From the NCBI GenBank assembly GCA_029204225.1, contig MU832573.1, positions 1 through 64,000 on the forward strand: a stretch of 64,000 nucleotides of DNA. The letters are read 5' to 3'. Under the pieces are notes generated by a model. It was not told where the DNA came from and made no database searches. It worked only from the letters and a program-made list of their open reading frames with translations. Shown here piece after piece: positions 1 to 15,228 of the stretch. A program made the position numbers and the translations under genes. The stretch's first letter is position 1. Each line of letters begins with the position of its first letter. This DNA is from Diphasiastrum complanatum. Its lineage: Eukaryota; Streptophyta; Lycopodiopsida; Lycopodiales; Lycopodiaceae.

Positions 1-540
1 TAATAGCTAGCAGAACAAGGAATCAGTATGGTTCCCAGGAAGATCATTGATCAATCAGCAGAAATGCGCATGACCATGTGGCAAAACTTGTTGCTGATTC
101 TTAGAAGCAATTTTACCTGTGACCTCTGAATTCACTGCTATTGCCATATTGAGCTGCAATTGTCACCCTAGAGCAAATGAGCAATAGAGAGATAAACTTA
201 TCAGGAATTGCTAGCAAAGGAGATTTGAGTCAGCTAGATAAGGCTGTAACAAGCAGAAGTTTATACTAAATAGCAAAGATGAGAACTTCTTGACTGACTG
301 TTCATAAAACTATGAGAAGCATATAAGCAAAAGACAAACCTTATCCTCAAAGGGGCTTAGGAAAATGTTTCTCTGTAGTTAGCACATTTCCAACATGTAA
401 CAAAATGGGTGATCTGGCATGTGCTTTTGGCATAATTGGTTTCAAAATTAGTGTGGGCCCCCTGGAGGAAACCCTTTCCCAAAAAGACCTTGACCCATTA
501 AAATGTCCACCTCATCCAAAAGCCCTATGTAAAGAGATTA
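1..540. other. No gene recognised
   Basis: AT-rich sequence with no long open frame, no recognisable protein and no clear RNA gene on either strand. Confidence 0.5.
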
Positions 541-840
541 TATTTTTAATTAACTAGCACCTTTGGGGTGCCCCTTTGGGTGGGCACCTGGCATTAAACG
601 CTATGGTGTTTTTACATATTAGCATTGATAGTGAAATTGGACGGGGAGTGGGTTGAGTAAAAGATTTTATTTAATTAAGCATCACCTTTGGATGGGCAAG
701 AGGCATGCACCAGCTCACATTGCACCTCACATTTAAACCTTTATGCGTTTGTCATGTTAAGCCTTAATGTGAAATTGGATGGGGAGTGGGCATTTAAAGC
801 CTATCGTTATTCATCCTAAGCATTAATGTGAAGATGGAAT
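541..840 (+). repeat. Degenerate threefold repeat
   Basis: Segments near 541, 661 and 790 share diverged motifs: a TTAATTAA-type start, 'CACCTTTGG', then 'AATGTGAAATTGGA' followed by 'GGGGAGTGGG' (near 622-656, 760-792 and partly 818-840). They look like old tandem copies of about 130 bp. No coding potential was seen. Confidence 0.5.
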
Positions 841-958
841 AGTCCATCCAATTATTGGTGAATTGATGGACTTTGTTTACATCTCATTGATGTCAAAGGA
901 ATTTAATAAAGGGATTGCTGAAGGAGTGTTGGCCCCACTCCATCCGACGGTGATCGAT

Positions 959-1090
959 GGAGCTAAGGTGAGAAAAAATCTATCTCTCCTTGGATGGAGT
1001 GGGGACTGTGCAGTGCCTCTGCGGAACTAAGGGTGAAAAAATCTATCTCTCCCCTTGGATGGAGTGGGGGACTGTGCAGTGCCTCTACGG
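959..1090 (+). repeat. Tandem duplication, unit about 66 bp
   Basis: Two adjacent near-identical copies (959-1024 and 1025-1090) share 'AAAAAATCTATCTCTCC', 'TTGGATGGAGTGGGG' and 'ACTGTGCAGTGCCTCT'. The preceding 934-945 carries the inverted motif CCCACTCCATCC, so the unit can pair with its upstream flank. Confidence 0.85.
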
Positions 1091-2204
1091 TGCACTTTCT
1101 AATGAGAGCCGTTAATAAAGAGTAAGTTGGTGAGTTCTTTTATCATCCATTGATGATTGAGTCGCACTGTGGTTAGAAAACAGTAACATGTGGTGACTAA
1201 TAGGCCCACATAAGTGAGTTGGTGAGAGGACATACAAGAGCAAAAAACACATTAGAGGATGAAGGACCACAAAGTGGGATAAGAAGGGGGCATACAATAA
1301 AAATAGGTATTTAGAGATAAAGGAGCATAAAGTGGATGGGAAGGAATAAGGAGTTATACCATTTCTTACTTTGAACATAATAAAAGTCTCTAGGAGGGGA
1401 CTTTATGAGCATCAGAGGTAGCCTTGAAGGCCCTGTAGAATAAAACACCAACTACTGGACTCCGCTTCTATGAAAGTGAAGTTTTTTGGGAGGGAACTTT
1501 ACAAGCCTTGAGGGGGCAAAGGCTCGAAGGTCCAACAAATTTTCAAAAGTCCCTTCTCCCCTCCGTAAAGCACTTTAAAAAAATTTGCTTTGTATTTTGA
1601 GTAACCTTAATTGGAAGAATATGATAGCTGTAACAGCTTCATACTTCAGAGGAACCTTACACTCTGTAGGTTCCTTTTAAAAATTGATTTACCAGAGGTA
1701 AAAAACGACTGTTATTTTTACCAACAGTAAATTTTTTTACCTATGTAAAAACAAATTCACTTCCTGTAAACAGAAATTATTACCTTACATAAAAAAAAAA
1801 AGAACTTACTGTAAAAAAAACTAGTTGAAAATTTTTGTAAATTCTTTTGAATTTAGTCTATAACAGAAGCTATAAGAACTCCCCAAGAGTTGCCAATGAC
1901 CAAAAGGTGGCAATTTACGAGTACAAAAAATGAGTCACAAAAATCATGAGGCAAACATATTCTACGCTGCTTACCTTAGTTTAGACATAATTCACTCACT
2001 GACAACAAGTTATGAAAAAAAGTAAATCAAGGGACCTATACTTAATCACCTAAGCAGCACTAGCTTCAGCTCAAAAACTATGAATGCGTGCAAGAAGTTT
2101 GAAAGAAAAATCCAAATATGAACACACCCAAAAGACTACTAGAGATACATAGGGCCAAATACTTTCATAATAAGTTCTATGTTCTTTTCAAAATTTCTCT
2201 CATG
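1091..2204. other. No gene recognised; A/T-rich tracts
   Basis: An 88-codon antisense open frame at 1112-1378 has no recognisable domain and is treated as chance. 1680-1830 is rich in A and T runs. Nothing else can be supported. Confidence 0.45.
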
Positions 2205-2277
2205 GAATGCTAGGCATTGTGTCTTCTACAAAACTGCAAACAGAATGCTAGGCATTGTGCCATCTATAAAACTGCAA
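2205..2277 (+). repeat. Tandem duplication, period 38 bp
   Basis: 'GAATGCTAGGCATTGTG' occurs at 2205 and again at 2243. Each is followed by a closely matching '..TCTA(C/T)AAAACTGCAA', giving two copies of a 38-bp unit. Confidence 0.85.
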
Positions 2278-2339
2278 CTAATGTAAACTAAGGGCCATTT
2301 AGGATGTGATTCCACTCTCGCAGTCTACTGTGCTTAGCA

Positions 2340-2608
2340 AAATGTGCTCCAATGCTACTATGCCAACCATGTGCTTAGCAGTAGCCCTACCTCCATTGCT
2401 ATTGTGCCAGCCCTGTGCTTAGCAGCAGCAGCCCGACCTCCATCGCTACTTAGCAAACTGCGCTTAGCAGTAGCCCCGACCTCCATCCCTACTGTGCCTT
2501 GTGCCAGCCCGACTTCCATCGCCACATCGCTCCTCGCCCGATGCCCGACCTCCATAGTTTCTGTGCCGTGATGCAAGTAAAACAGGGCGATGCAAGTAAA
2601 AAAGGGCG
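2340..2608 (+). repeat. Degenerate GC-richer minisatellite
   Basis: The block reuses the words 'GTGCTTAGCAGTAGCC', 'CCGACCTCCATCG' and 'CTACTGTGCC' in shuffled order about five times. It ends with two copies of 'GATGCAAGTAAAA.AGGGCG' (2571-2608). Open frames on both strands are by-products of the repeat. Its base composition is clearly more GC-rich than its surroundings. Confidence 0.7.
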
Positions 2609-2637
2609 GTAATTCTCAAGGAAGAGAAGTAACTATG

Positions 2638-4674
<2,037 letters not shown>

Positions 4675-4842
4675 AACCCACCAACCGACCTACAGTTAGT
4701 GAATCCCTTGGGGACAGTTAGCTCTCTGAGGAAGAGCTAACTGCCCACCAAAAGGTTTATATTGTGAGGTAGTTCATACGACAAACCTGAGAATTTTTCT
4801 TGTTTAAGTAGTTTATCAATAATCTGACAAAGTTTGCTCCTT

Positions 4843-4996
4843 ACACAACTAGAAAACTCTGTGTTTATCCACGCGACACCCGACACTTAGCCGATTTTCC
4901 GAAATTTTGTTTGCGTGGAAATCCACGCATGGATTATCCATGCCAAAAAAATTTTGAACACACCTCCGGCAAGTCCACCGATGTTTTTTTGACACG
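4843..4996 (-). mobile_element. CACTA-like element terminus (copy 1, left end)
   Basis: The block starts with CACAACTAGAAAACTCTGTG and continues with ATCCACGC/GCGTGGA motifs. The same start recurs exactly at 51987 in an unrelated flank, inside a copia gag-pol, so 4843 is a real element edge. En/Spm elements typically have CACTA ends and subterminal motif arrays. Here the end reads CACAACTAG, so assignment rests on the transposase that follows on the minus strand. The partner end on the right was not located. Confidence 0.65.
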
Positions 4997-5004
4997 GTGT
5001 TTTT

Positions 5005-5300
5005 ATTGCCCTTATTACTACCTTAACTTTGATGATGTTCCTTCAAGTGTGAATGTAACTTTAGCAACAAAAGAGTGATTTGACGCAATGAAAAGTGAGT
5101 ATATGATGCATTGTTCGCGATACTTGTAAAATTATTGATTTTCCATCAAAGATACAAAATATTATTGTTTGCAAATGGGTATTTAAGATCAAGCTTAATC
5201 AAGATGGTAGTGTGAACAATTATAAAACAAGACTAGTTGCCAAGGGATATGCTCAATTCAAGGGGATTGACTATGATGAAACACTTGATTATGTCATAGT
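5005..5300 (+). pseudogene. Copia reverse transcriptase fragment captured in CACTA element
   Basis: Translation gives the start of a Ty1/copia RT domain: a '[14 protein letters not shown]' stretch followed by '[11 protein letters not shown]' and 'GIDYDETL'. This matches the KWVFK..DG...KARLVAKG.Q..GIDY.ETF signature known for the family. The frame is broken and the YVDD catalytic box is absent. The piece lies between the element edge and the 3' end of the CACTA transposase, in opposite orientation to it. The same RT/transposase junction reappears inverted at 52764-53418, so the fusion has been copied as a unit. Confidence 0.8.
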
Positions 5301-5360
5301 TTGTGATCATTTGAAAGCATTGCAAAAATCAATTTCATTCAGAATTGCAAAAATAAATTT

Positions 5361-7101
5361 TTATCCAAAATTGCAAGAATCAATTTCATCAATGACAACA
5401 TCTTGCAATTCATCTCCTCTTAGATGATTTTCATCATCACTCTCACTTTCAAAACTTATTTCATCATTCTGACTATTAGAATTTCTGTCCTCAACATCTA
5501 TGGAAGTGGGTGCTTCAAGTATGGTTTGAAGATTTACTACATCTCTAGGTACCTCAGTCTCATAGTTAAAATGAAGGTTTTCCATTTCATTCTCAACATT
5601 TGCACCCTCAAATACTCGTCGTGCTCGTGGTTCAACTTGAGCTACAAACCACCATATCTTGTTTAGTCGATCTGGTTGAAAAAACACCTGCAAAAATTAC
5701 TATTTTAGAACATATCGAAAACTCAAATACTGATATCACGTTTTTCACTTGTTACTTCTTCGGCTTCCTCATCATGCCACAATAGTGGATCATATGGATG
5801 TAGTTGGTGCAAAATTTCAGTAACATAAAAGAGAGATTCATGTACTAACCATCCCTTTGACATGCTACCTTTAGACCTTGCCTTTTGATGCACAAAATCT
5901 TTTAAGGCTTTCATGTATCTTTCGATAAAGAACATCCACCTAAAAAGTCACAAATGGTTAAAAATAAGTGTTTTATTTAATGAGTTCATGTATCAATTGA
6001 TTTAGTTTAAATACACATGCAAAACAAAATCTATGCACTTGCACTGGACCAACAATAGAAACTTCTCCAACAAGTGCACCAATAAATGCACTTGCAAGTC
6101 CTGATGGAAGTCAGGAAATATCTCTCAAACATGCACACAATCTCCACCATATCCTCATGTCTCTTGTGAAGATCCTGCTCACGAATTTCTTTTGAACACA
6201 TCCATCTGTGACATATTCAATCCATTTTATGTCTATTTGGTTGGCTTGGCATCCAAAGTTTCTTTGGTCCCAAGTTCAAGCCTCCCCTTGGAAACCAAGA
6301 AGCATTTTATGTCTATTTAAATTTCCAGTCAATAAATATTAAATTAAAAAATGAATCAAGTATATGTAAATACTTGACAATGATTGATAGTTTGTGTATG
6401 GCCTCACAAATATCTTTTGACAAGCACCCGCGAATTGACATTGGATAGATAAATTGAATCATCTTTAGCCAATCATGAGATTTGAGACCTTGCAACTTTC
6501 CATCCACTGTGAATGATGATGGTAGAGAATGGGCAAAACCAGTTGGTGTTCTAATGTCATGAATAATGGGGCGCACATGGTTAAGATCCTCCTTAGTGAA
6601 TGTCCAAGGTACTTTTGGAGCATGATCTTCACCATCCTTTATCCAATATTCTTTTTTGGTGTTTGATTCTTTTAGATTGTGCCTTGCAGCAATGGTATCT
6701 TTTTCAGCAATCAAGTGTTTCCATATAGATTCACCCACATTTTTAAATATGTGCATGGGATCAAGTAGGTGATTAATCAAAAGATTATTCCAATATTCTA
6801 AACAATGAAATATAGATAGTCTTTTCATACCATCGATTGGCTTTGCTTGAGATTCCTCCCATAGTTTACGCCAATCTTCCACAGACATCCTCTTTGGAGG
6901 CATCTCTCTCGCAACTCTTCCTCCAAAACCTCTTCTATGAGTGTCTCTGAATGGATGGCCTTCATGCAAGTATTTACGATGATTTTCATAAACAACTTTT
7001 TTGAGACTATAACAGTATCTTCTCACAAGACTTGGCCAGCACAAAAACAAGCATTTTTTCCAGCCGTTTGAAAGTCTGCCCCAACAAATGGATATTGTCA
7101 A
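5361..7101 (-). pseudogene. CACTA (En/Spm) Tnp2-type transposase, C-terminal two thirds, decayed
   Basis: Three antisense blocks read in order as a plant CACTA transposase, which cuts and re-inserts the element in the nucleus. Block 7101-6313 carries the Tnp2 core: a 'LLDPMHIFKNVGESIWKHL' stretch, a 'GLKSHDWLKMIQ..YPMSIRG' stretch and a trailing helix region. Residues around 6180-6020 keep the 'GLASAFIGALVGEVSIVGPV' region, with a frameshift and stop. Block 5935-5723 has the DUF4218-type motif 'IERYMKALKDFV...SKGSM..GWLV'. Block 5693-5361 is the acidic C-terminal tail. Probable introns separate the blocks (an acceptor 'TTTTTAG' precedes 'GTGGATG' near 5938). Stops and missing linkers argue for a pseudogene, though some gaps may be introns. 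Confidence 0.8.
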
Positions 7102-7418
7102 TCACTACTAAAAAAAGTATATGTCAAAGAATAATTCTAGCCATTATAGTATTCCATGTAAATGTCAGAAACTAGTTGTATGTAATTGTAAACAAACTCC
7201 TATGTACACAAGATAGACATTAAAAAATGATTACCTAAGCATTGACTTAATCCTGGATAGTCATGCATTGTAGATTTGAACTCATTATTTGTGTGTCCAT
7301 TTTTTTGTGATTTAGACAAGGTAAATATACTTTCAAGATTCTTGACATTGGATGAGAGTGAATCATTTTTCGTAGTGAAGATCTTTGTGGATTTTTCCTT
7401 TTAGAAACAAGTGAGAGA

Positions 7419-7980
7419 TTAAATGTGTGAGAAAAATTGACAAAATTGTCTTTGTACATTTAGTGCATTTGCAACCTTCATTTGTGATGGAGTGGTGTCT
7501 TGGCTTTCCAAAGAGCAATATACCATATCACAATCCTCAACCAAATCGGAGTCCATCATTATTACAAATAAAAAAATCATGAAAAAAATCAATATACATA
7601 CATGTGATGGATCAATAGGCGGTCTACGTCGACTGGTGGAAGAGCTTGAAGATGAACCAGTCAATAGTTGTTCATTGTACTTTAGTCTTGCTTGCTCCTT
7701 TTTTCTGTGATAGAGCTCAATTTTTTTCCTTTCTCTAAATCACGCGGAGGTACGATAATTTTCCTAGAATTCATAATTCCAATCAAATGTCATTGTAAAA
7801 ATAAATTTGCAAGCAAAATTATACAATCATATTGAATTAACAAATAAAGTGCAATTGATGTCAATATCAATAACAATATATACCTACTGTTGCGATCATG
7901 AGGTGAATCACTATCTGATGATGATGACATCGTCGATGACATATACACACTGTAGCCAGCTACTCTATACCACATCATAA
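7419..7980 (-). pseudogene. Probable upstream exons of the CACTA transposase gene
   Basis: Antisense frames here look coding but have no named domain. One block (about 7740-7603) reads through a charged 'KKEQARLKYNEQLL' stretch into Ser/Arg-rich 'SSSSSSTSRRRPPIDPSH', followed by a possible splice donor GTATGT. Another (7978-7880) gives a Ser/Asp-rich N-terminal piece. A third near 7560-7460 is acidic. They lie directly upstream of the Tnp2 core on the same strand, so I infer they are 5' exons. Exact boundaries are uncertain. Confidence 0.45.
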
Positions 7981-8994
7981 GTAATCATTATGAGACCGTA
8001 TGTATTGAACAAATACAATAAAATTTGTGAAAGACATGCCAGCATCTGATCCATGTATATTCTAGTTATGCTTAATGAAAATCTAATATTCTAGTAACAT
8101 TGCTATCAAGAAAATTGCTTGGATGGGGCAACACATGACAAGAAATCAAAATGTTAGACGTTAGTAGATAGTGCACGCATGTCTATCTCAACTAATTTAA
8201 AGACCATATGGCAATCAATGCTCGAAGCTTTCAGTTTGAACTCTTGTCCAAGATGAGTGATGATCTCACTCAGTCTTTCTTTCAAGATGGAATGATCAAA
8301 ATCAAATAATCAGTCATATACTCAATTGATTGATTGCCACTCAATCACTCATTTGATTAATTTATACTTGGCTCGAGTTAGTTAGTGATAAATCTCCTTG
8401 GATTGGCCTAGTGTGCCGTGGGATCTCATGACAAGCAATCAAAATGAAGATCATACTCACAAATGTTAGACGTCTCAATGTCTAGATTCAGAGTAACTTT
8501 TTATTTCAATATGTTATTTGTGACAAGGTCAGTTGCAATCTTGCAATATACTTTGGAATTATGTGTGTCATTACATGGCCACAATTCTATGGTCACAATT
8601 ACGTGGATGGTTCCTATGGTCACAATTCTATCATTGTTGGCATTCTCATAATGAGCTAGAAATATATTCTCATTACCAAAGGTACCGATATGTTGCATGG
8701 GTGTTCCAACCCCGCTCTCTACAATTAGTCTCTTCAGGGTCCTTAATCGTTTGGCTCAAGTTATTTGAGTGTGATTCAAGGGTGGGCAATTAAGATGGTT
8801 GTGAAATCAGATTGGTCTCCCTTGAAATATGCATTCGCCCTTTCTATCTATGGTTGTTTTGTATGCAAGATGATGTTCCTCATTCAATTCCACTCATTTA
8901 GCTATGCAACTGACACTTGGATTCACTCACAATCGTATGAGAAAAGTCTAGGTCCATTCTCATTCATATGACTATCCTAGTTGATTAACTAATT
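7981..8994. other. No gene recognised
   Basis: AT-rich DNA. A short internal duplication of 'CTATGGTCACAATT' occurs near 8587-8630. It may be 5' flank or interior of the CACTA element, but no terminal repeat was found. Confidence 0.4.
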
Positions 8995-8997
8995 AGT

Positions 8998-9445
8998 ATG
9001 ACTTTATATAAGGTTATATAGGTCACACACCAACAACTAGAAAAAATATCATATAGGTCACATATCACTAAGGTCTTCAATTAGGAGGTCACATGACAAA
9101 AATTCATTTTTTCACTTTGACCATATAATTATGTCATGAAATCAACAAAACATATCTATGTCACCTAGATTTTTAACAAACCTAGATTTGCATGACATCT
9201 TTGATTTGATATAATATTGTGTCATAAAATCTCAAAAGATTTGTCAAATTAGTTGTTTAATGAAAACAAATACTATCATTATAGCTCATGATTTTGTCTT
9301 TTATGTCAAATCTCAACAAAAATTAAAATCTATAAAAATATAAGATTTGTAAAAATTAGTTTGTAAAAATTAAATACTATCATAATGACCCATGATTTTA
9401 TCTTATATGTTCAATCATATTAAAAAATATGTTTTATGTTTTTTC
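8998..9445 (+). repeat. Long direct repeat R2, copy 1
   Basis: The segment aligns with 10145-10640. Both begin with 'ATATAAGGTTATATAGGTCA' and keep 'CATATAGGTCACATATCACT', 'TGACCATATAATTATG', 'TGTCATAAAATC' and 'CTCATGATTTTGTCTT'. Divergence and indels indicate age. It has no coding potential and is very AT-rich. It could be the paired LTRs or ends of an old element, or a segmental duplication. Confidence 0.8.
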
Positions 9446-10144
9446 TTTATATTTTGGGACAAAATTCACAAAACAATTTGCTCACTGAAGTGCGAGACTG
9501 AAGTTTGGCGACTGCAATCAACCATTCAACAACATGATATCCTCCCATCAAAAACGTGACCAATGACTCGTGAAAGTTGGCCTTCGATAGCCATGAAAAT
9601 GTCCATCCTTTGTGAAGATCAAATAATGAGAAATTTCATAAAAGGGCCTTTAGAAGTTGAAATAATGCCTTCACAATAAGTTATCATAGTAGTTCAACTT
9701 TGAATATTGTCTTCCAAGCGGTCAACAAGTTCCTTAGACTGACTATTTTATAAGACACTGTTGTAGCCACTTAGATAGTTCCATAGATAATGCTATTGAC
9801 AGTCAGAGTCGTAGACAATGTCTAGACAATTGCTTAGATAGCTTCACTTCTAATTAGATAATCCTCAACCAAATTGCCGTAGAAGCTTAGATGTATCTCA
9901 TTTCTGTCAGGTGTCTTGCTTGCAGGATCGACATCTCACAAATCAATCATGCACCTTCCACAATTTTGTATGGCTACCCATGATCGAGATAGCAAGTGAT
10001 TGGATCAAGTGAATAATATTCGAATTGAACAATAGCGATTCGAATCGAACAGGCGAGCAATTGGACAATGTCAATCAATCATATACTAGCCAGCACACCA
10101 TTGATCAACATCTTTATTACAATGCTAAATGACATTTCAACTAA
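9446..10144. other. Unique spacer between the R2 copies
   Basis: About 700 bp with no gene recognised and less AT-rich than the flanking repeat. Words such as 'CAATTGCTTAGATAG' and 'TTAGATAGTTCCATAGATA' give a weakly repetitive look near 9760-9850. Confidence 0.4.
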
Positions 10145-10640
10145 TTACTATGATTTCATATAAGGTTATATAGGTCACACACCAACAATTAAAAAGATAT
10201 ATCATATAGGTCACATATCACTAAGGTCTTCAATATAACATAAATGCTTTTGATCATGAATCTAAATGACCCCATGCAACCATTTAAGAGGTCACATGAC
10301 AAAAACAATTTTTTTCTATTTGACCATATAATTATGCCATTAAATTATATCAAATCTATGACAACTAGATTATTAACAAATTAAATTTTTTATGACATCA
10401 CCTATTTGACATAATATTATGTCATAAAATCCTAAAAAACTTGTCAAATTACTTGTTTAATAACAATATGTACTATCTTTTATCTCATGATTTTGTCTTG
10501 TATGTCAAATCTCAAGAAAAATGAAATTTATAACAATATAAAACTAGTTTTGATAATTAAATACTACCATAATGATCTTTGAATTGATTTTTTTATGTTC
10601 CATCATTTTAAAAATATATTTTATGTCAAATCTTACAATA
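10145..10640 (+). repeat. Long direct repeat R2, copy 2
   Basis: Second copy of the 8998-9445 repeat. It contains an extra stretch of about 50 bp (around 10236-10288) not present in copy 1. Same orientation, about 1.15 kb downstream. Confidence 0.8.
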
Positions 10641-10729
10641 AAATATTATCTTAAAATCTAGAAAAAATTATGACTTGCATGACATTTAAAGCATGCAAGC
10701 CCATGTGGGGGACCCTCCCACGTGTGAAG

Positions 10730-10822
10730 AGAACAAAAAATTTCGCGTGGAACATCCACGCGTGGATAGCGCATGGATTATCCACGCGCGGATACCTTCT
10801 GCGTGGATAATCCATGCGAAAC
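10730..10822 (+). repeat. Cluster of ATCCACGC/GCGTGGAT motifs
   Basis: At least six half-sites of GCGTGGAT or its complement occur here, including the palindrome ATCCACGCGTGGAT. The order '..CGCGGATACCTTCTGCGTGG' parallels '..CGTGGATATCTTCTGCATGG' at 52337-52358. I infer a subterminal region of the same CACTA-like family. Confidence 0.6.
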
Positions 10823-10859
10823 GTGAATGCCCATAAAACCATATTTTCACGAGCATTCT

Positions 10860-11135
10860 TGCTCCTCTTCTTTTGCTTTCGAGTTTTAGTGGATTTCCTA
10901 ATCTAGTGCTTAGGGCTCTTGCTTGCTATTGCTCTTCCAAGCTCTATAGATTTTGCTTGCTTGCTATTGGTCTTGCTTGCTTTTTCTTGCTCTTCCTTGC
11001 TAGTGATCTTGCTCTTGCTATTGCTTGCAAGCTCTTCCTAATCTATTGATCTTGCTTGCTTGCTCTTGCTTGCTATTGATCTTGTTCTTTTGCTTTCTTG
11101 TCATTGCTTACTCTTCTAATCTTACACTCTTCACT
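10860..11135 (+). repeat. CTTGCT-rich low-complexity tract
   Basis: Pyrimidine-rich DNA with reiterated 'CTTGCTTGCTATTG' and 'GCTCTTCCTTGCT' words. It precedes a possible start codon at 11193 and could be the leader of the open frame there. Confidence 0.7.
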
Positions 11136-11192
11136 ACTCTTTCACTCCCATTCTCCACTATTTTTTAACTTTTAAAGTTTTTCTTTGATACA

Positions 11193-11465
11193 ATGTCTTC
11201 AAGTGGTAGGTTAAGTGGAAGGTCAAGTGGGAGACCATCTAGGAGAAGAGCTCGTGAGGAGCCCGAAGAATAAAATCAAGATTAGTTTGAAAATCTATCT
11301 CCTCAACAAAGAGATAGAATAAAAAATCCTGTGTTATCTTCTTCGGGTGAATCATCCGAGAGAAGAGCTTCTGAGGATGCCCCTTCCCAGGAATCATGTA
11401 GTGTGTATTATGATCTTAATCCATGTGGTGGAGTTATAAAAAATACGCGTAAAAATACGTTATGA
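11193..11465 (+). pseudogene. Unrecognised Ser/Arg-rich first exon, broken
   Basis: From the ATG at 11193 the frame reads a Ser/Gly/Arg-rich start ('SSGRLSGRSSGRPSRRRARE'), meets TAA at 11271 and TAG shortly after, then stays open to about 11465. The later part is acidic and serine-rich and ends in 'YYDLNPCGGVIK'. No domain is recognised. It sits between two clusters of GCGTGGAT motifs, so it may be the 5' exon of a gene carried by that element. The protein start is inferred. Confidence 0.3.
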
Positions 11466-11674
11466 TCACAAAACACATACAATTAACATCCATCAATGGA
11501 TTAAAAACCCTAAACACTATCAATATTCTCATTCACATTCATCCCCATCTCATCCTCACTCCCATCTTTTCTCTCTTTTTGCCTCTCTCACACAAAAGAA
11601 AAAAGAAGTTGACATCTTAGGAGCGAACCATATTTTGGTTCACGAGCCAAATTTTGTTTTTTGGTCAAAAAAAT
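11466..11674. other. No gene recognised
   Basis: Short AT-rich spacer between the broken exon and the hairpin. Pyrimidine-rich around 11535-11600. Confidence 0.4.
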
Positions 11675-11836
11675 TTGCGTGGATTATCCATGCGTGGATC
11701 ATCCACACAAAATCCAGAGACTTGGGGCCGTGGATACCACGTGGATAGAAAAAAAAAATTATCCATGTGATATCCATGGCCCCAACTCTCTGGATTTTGA
11801 GTGGATAAAAAAATTTCTTGTGGATTATCCAAGTGC
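11675..11836 (+). repeat. Large imperfect hairpin with ATCC/GGAT motifs
   Basis: Arms 11701-11746 and 11761-11806 are inverted copies (46 bp each, only a few mismatches) around a 14-nt loop. They are flanked by further GCGTGGATTATCC and GTGGATTATCC motifs. The right edge (…ATCCAAGTG, 11836) abuts repeat R1 copy B. I infer the terminal or subterminal part of a CACTA-like element; an alternative is a foldback element. Confidence 0.75.
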
Positions 11837-14229
<2,393 letters not shown>

Positions 14230-14907
14230 CTACGGCTTGAGTTTCTGCATAAGAGCATAAAGAAGCTCCACTTGTTCTAACTCCAACTCCTCGTATAGTG
14301 AAGTTTTCTTTTGTGCCATCCCAATAGCCATTCCTCCAACTTGATGCAATTTTTGTTTCTCCATAGATTTTTTAGATTTCCACGAGTCCCAAGGAACTTC
14401 TATCACTTGTCTAAGCAAATTGTAGTACGGATGACTAGTAGTAACCACTGCTTGTCCAATGAAATGTGAATTTAGATATCTCTCAATGTTAGGAGCTTCT
14501 TTCATTTGTTCTAAGTATGGCCATAGGACATCATTAAGATAGTCGTTGTCAGAAAATGAATTATATGCTTATGGAAATATACAATTCAATGGATTGTTCG
14601 TGCATGCTTTGTATGGTGAATAATTTATAAGCAACATGTCCTGTTTGTTGAGTCTAGGGACATGCTTCCCTTGAGCACCTATTAAGCACGATTTTATAGT
14701 CCATAGTGGACCAAATCCAAATCTTAAATTCTGACAAAATCTTCTTTTTAGAAATTCCAGCCATCCATGTCGTAGTTTGATTTGCTTTGATTGCCATTTT
14801 CTATCCCTTGAGCATTGTGGACCAGTATCATATTGTTGCATGAGAATGCTATTTAGGTCTAAAATAATTAAAATGTCATCTTCAATATGTCTAGATGGCT
14901 TTACCAC
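14230..14907 (-). pseudogene. FCP1/NLI-interacting-factor-like (HAD) phosphatase fragment
   Basis: Read from 14907 down, the frame starts 'IEDDILIILDLNSIL', the DLN-type motif I seen in plant FCP1-homology proteins. It continues through 'GWLEFLKRRF...FGFGPLW' and reaches 'DMLLINYSPYKA...NPLNCIFP', equivalent to the family's LLIDDSPYKA..NP..AIFP. A single TAA near 14576-14574 interrupts the frame. Beyond it 'DNDYLNDVLWPYLEQM' and the C-terminus follow without a shift. The acidic pair of motif IV (DD) is NY here and the middle of the domain is short, so phosphatase activity is unlikely. Any upstream exons are not identified. The fold assignment is from motif order only. Confidence 0.65.
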
Positions 14908-15228
14908 TTGAAAGAATTACAAAAAAAAAGGAATCAAATAACACACTTGTAAGAAAACATACATTCATATTAGTCATCACATGAATATCCAGTAAAATTA
15001 TGAATATGAACTAAAAATAGAGTTTACATTAAGCAAAGCTATATATACAAAACTTAAATGCACTAGTTTATAACATTTCTCTTCTTGTAGTTTTTCTAGA
15101 GATTGAAACTCGTCTGCAAAATTCATTGTCATCAAACCAACTGTACAACAAAAATAAAGAAACAGTTCAATTAAAAATATTATTTTCTATTATTTTAAAG
15201 AAATATTATGACAAAATTATTAGAACAA
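14908..15228. other. No gene recognised
   Basis: AT-rich spacer between the FCP1-like remnant and the copia 5' LTR. Confidence 0.5.

Noticed and set aside
7101-7125. CACTACTAAAAAAAG as a standard CACTA terminal repeat
   Set aside because: It lies just upstream of the transposase core, inside the element, and has no matching inverted partner. The shared boundary at 4843/51987 is better supported.
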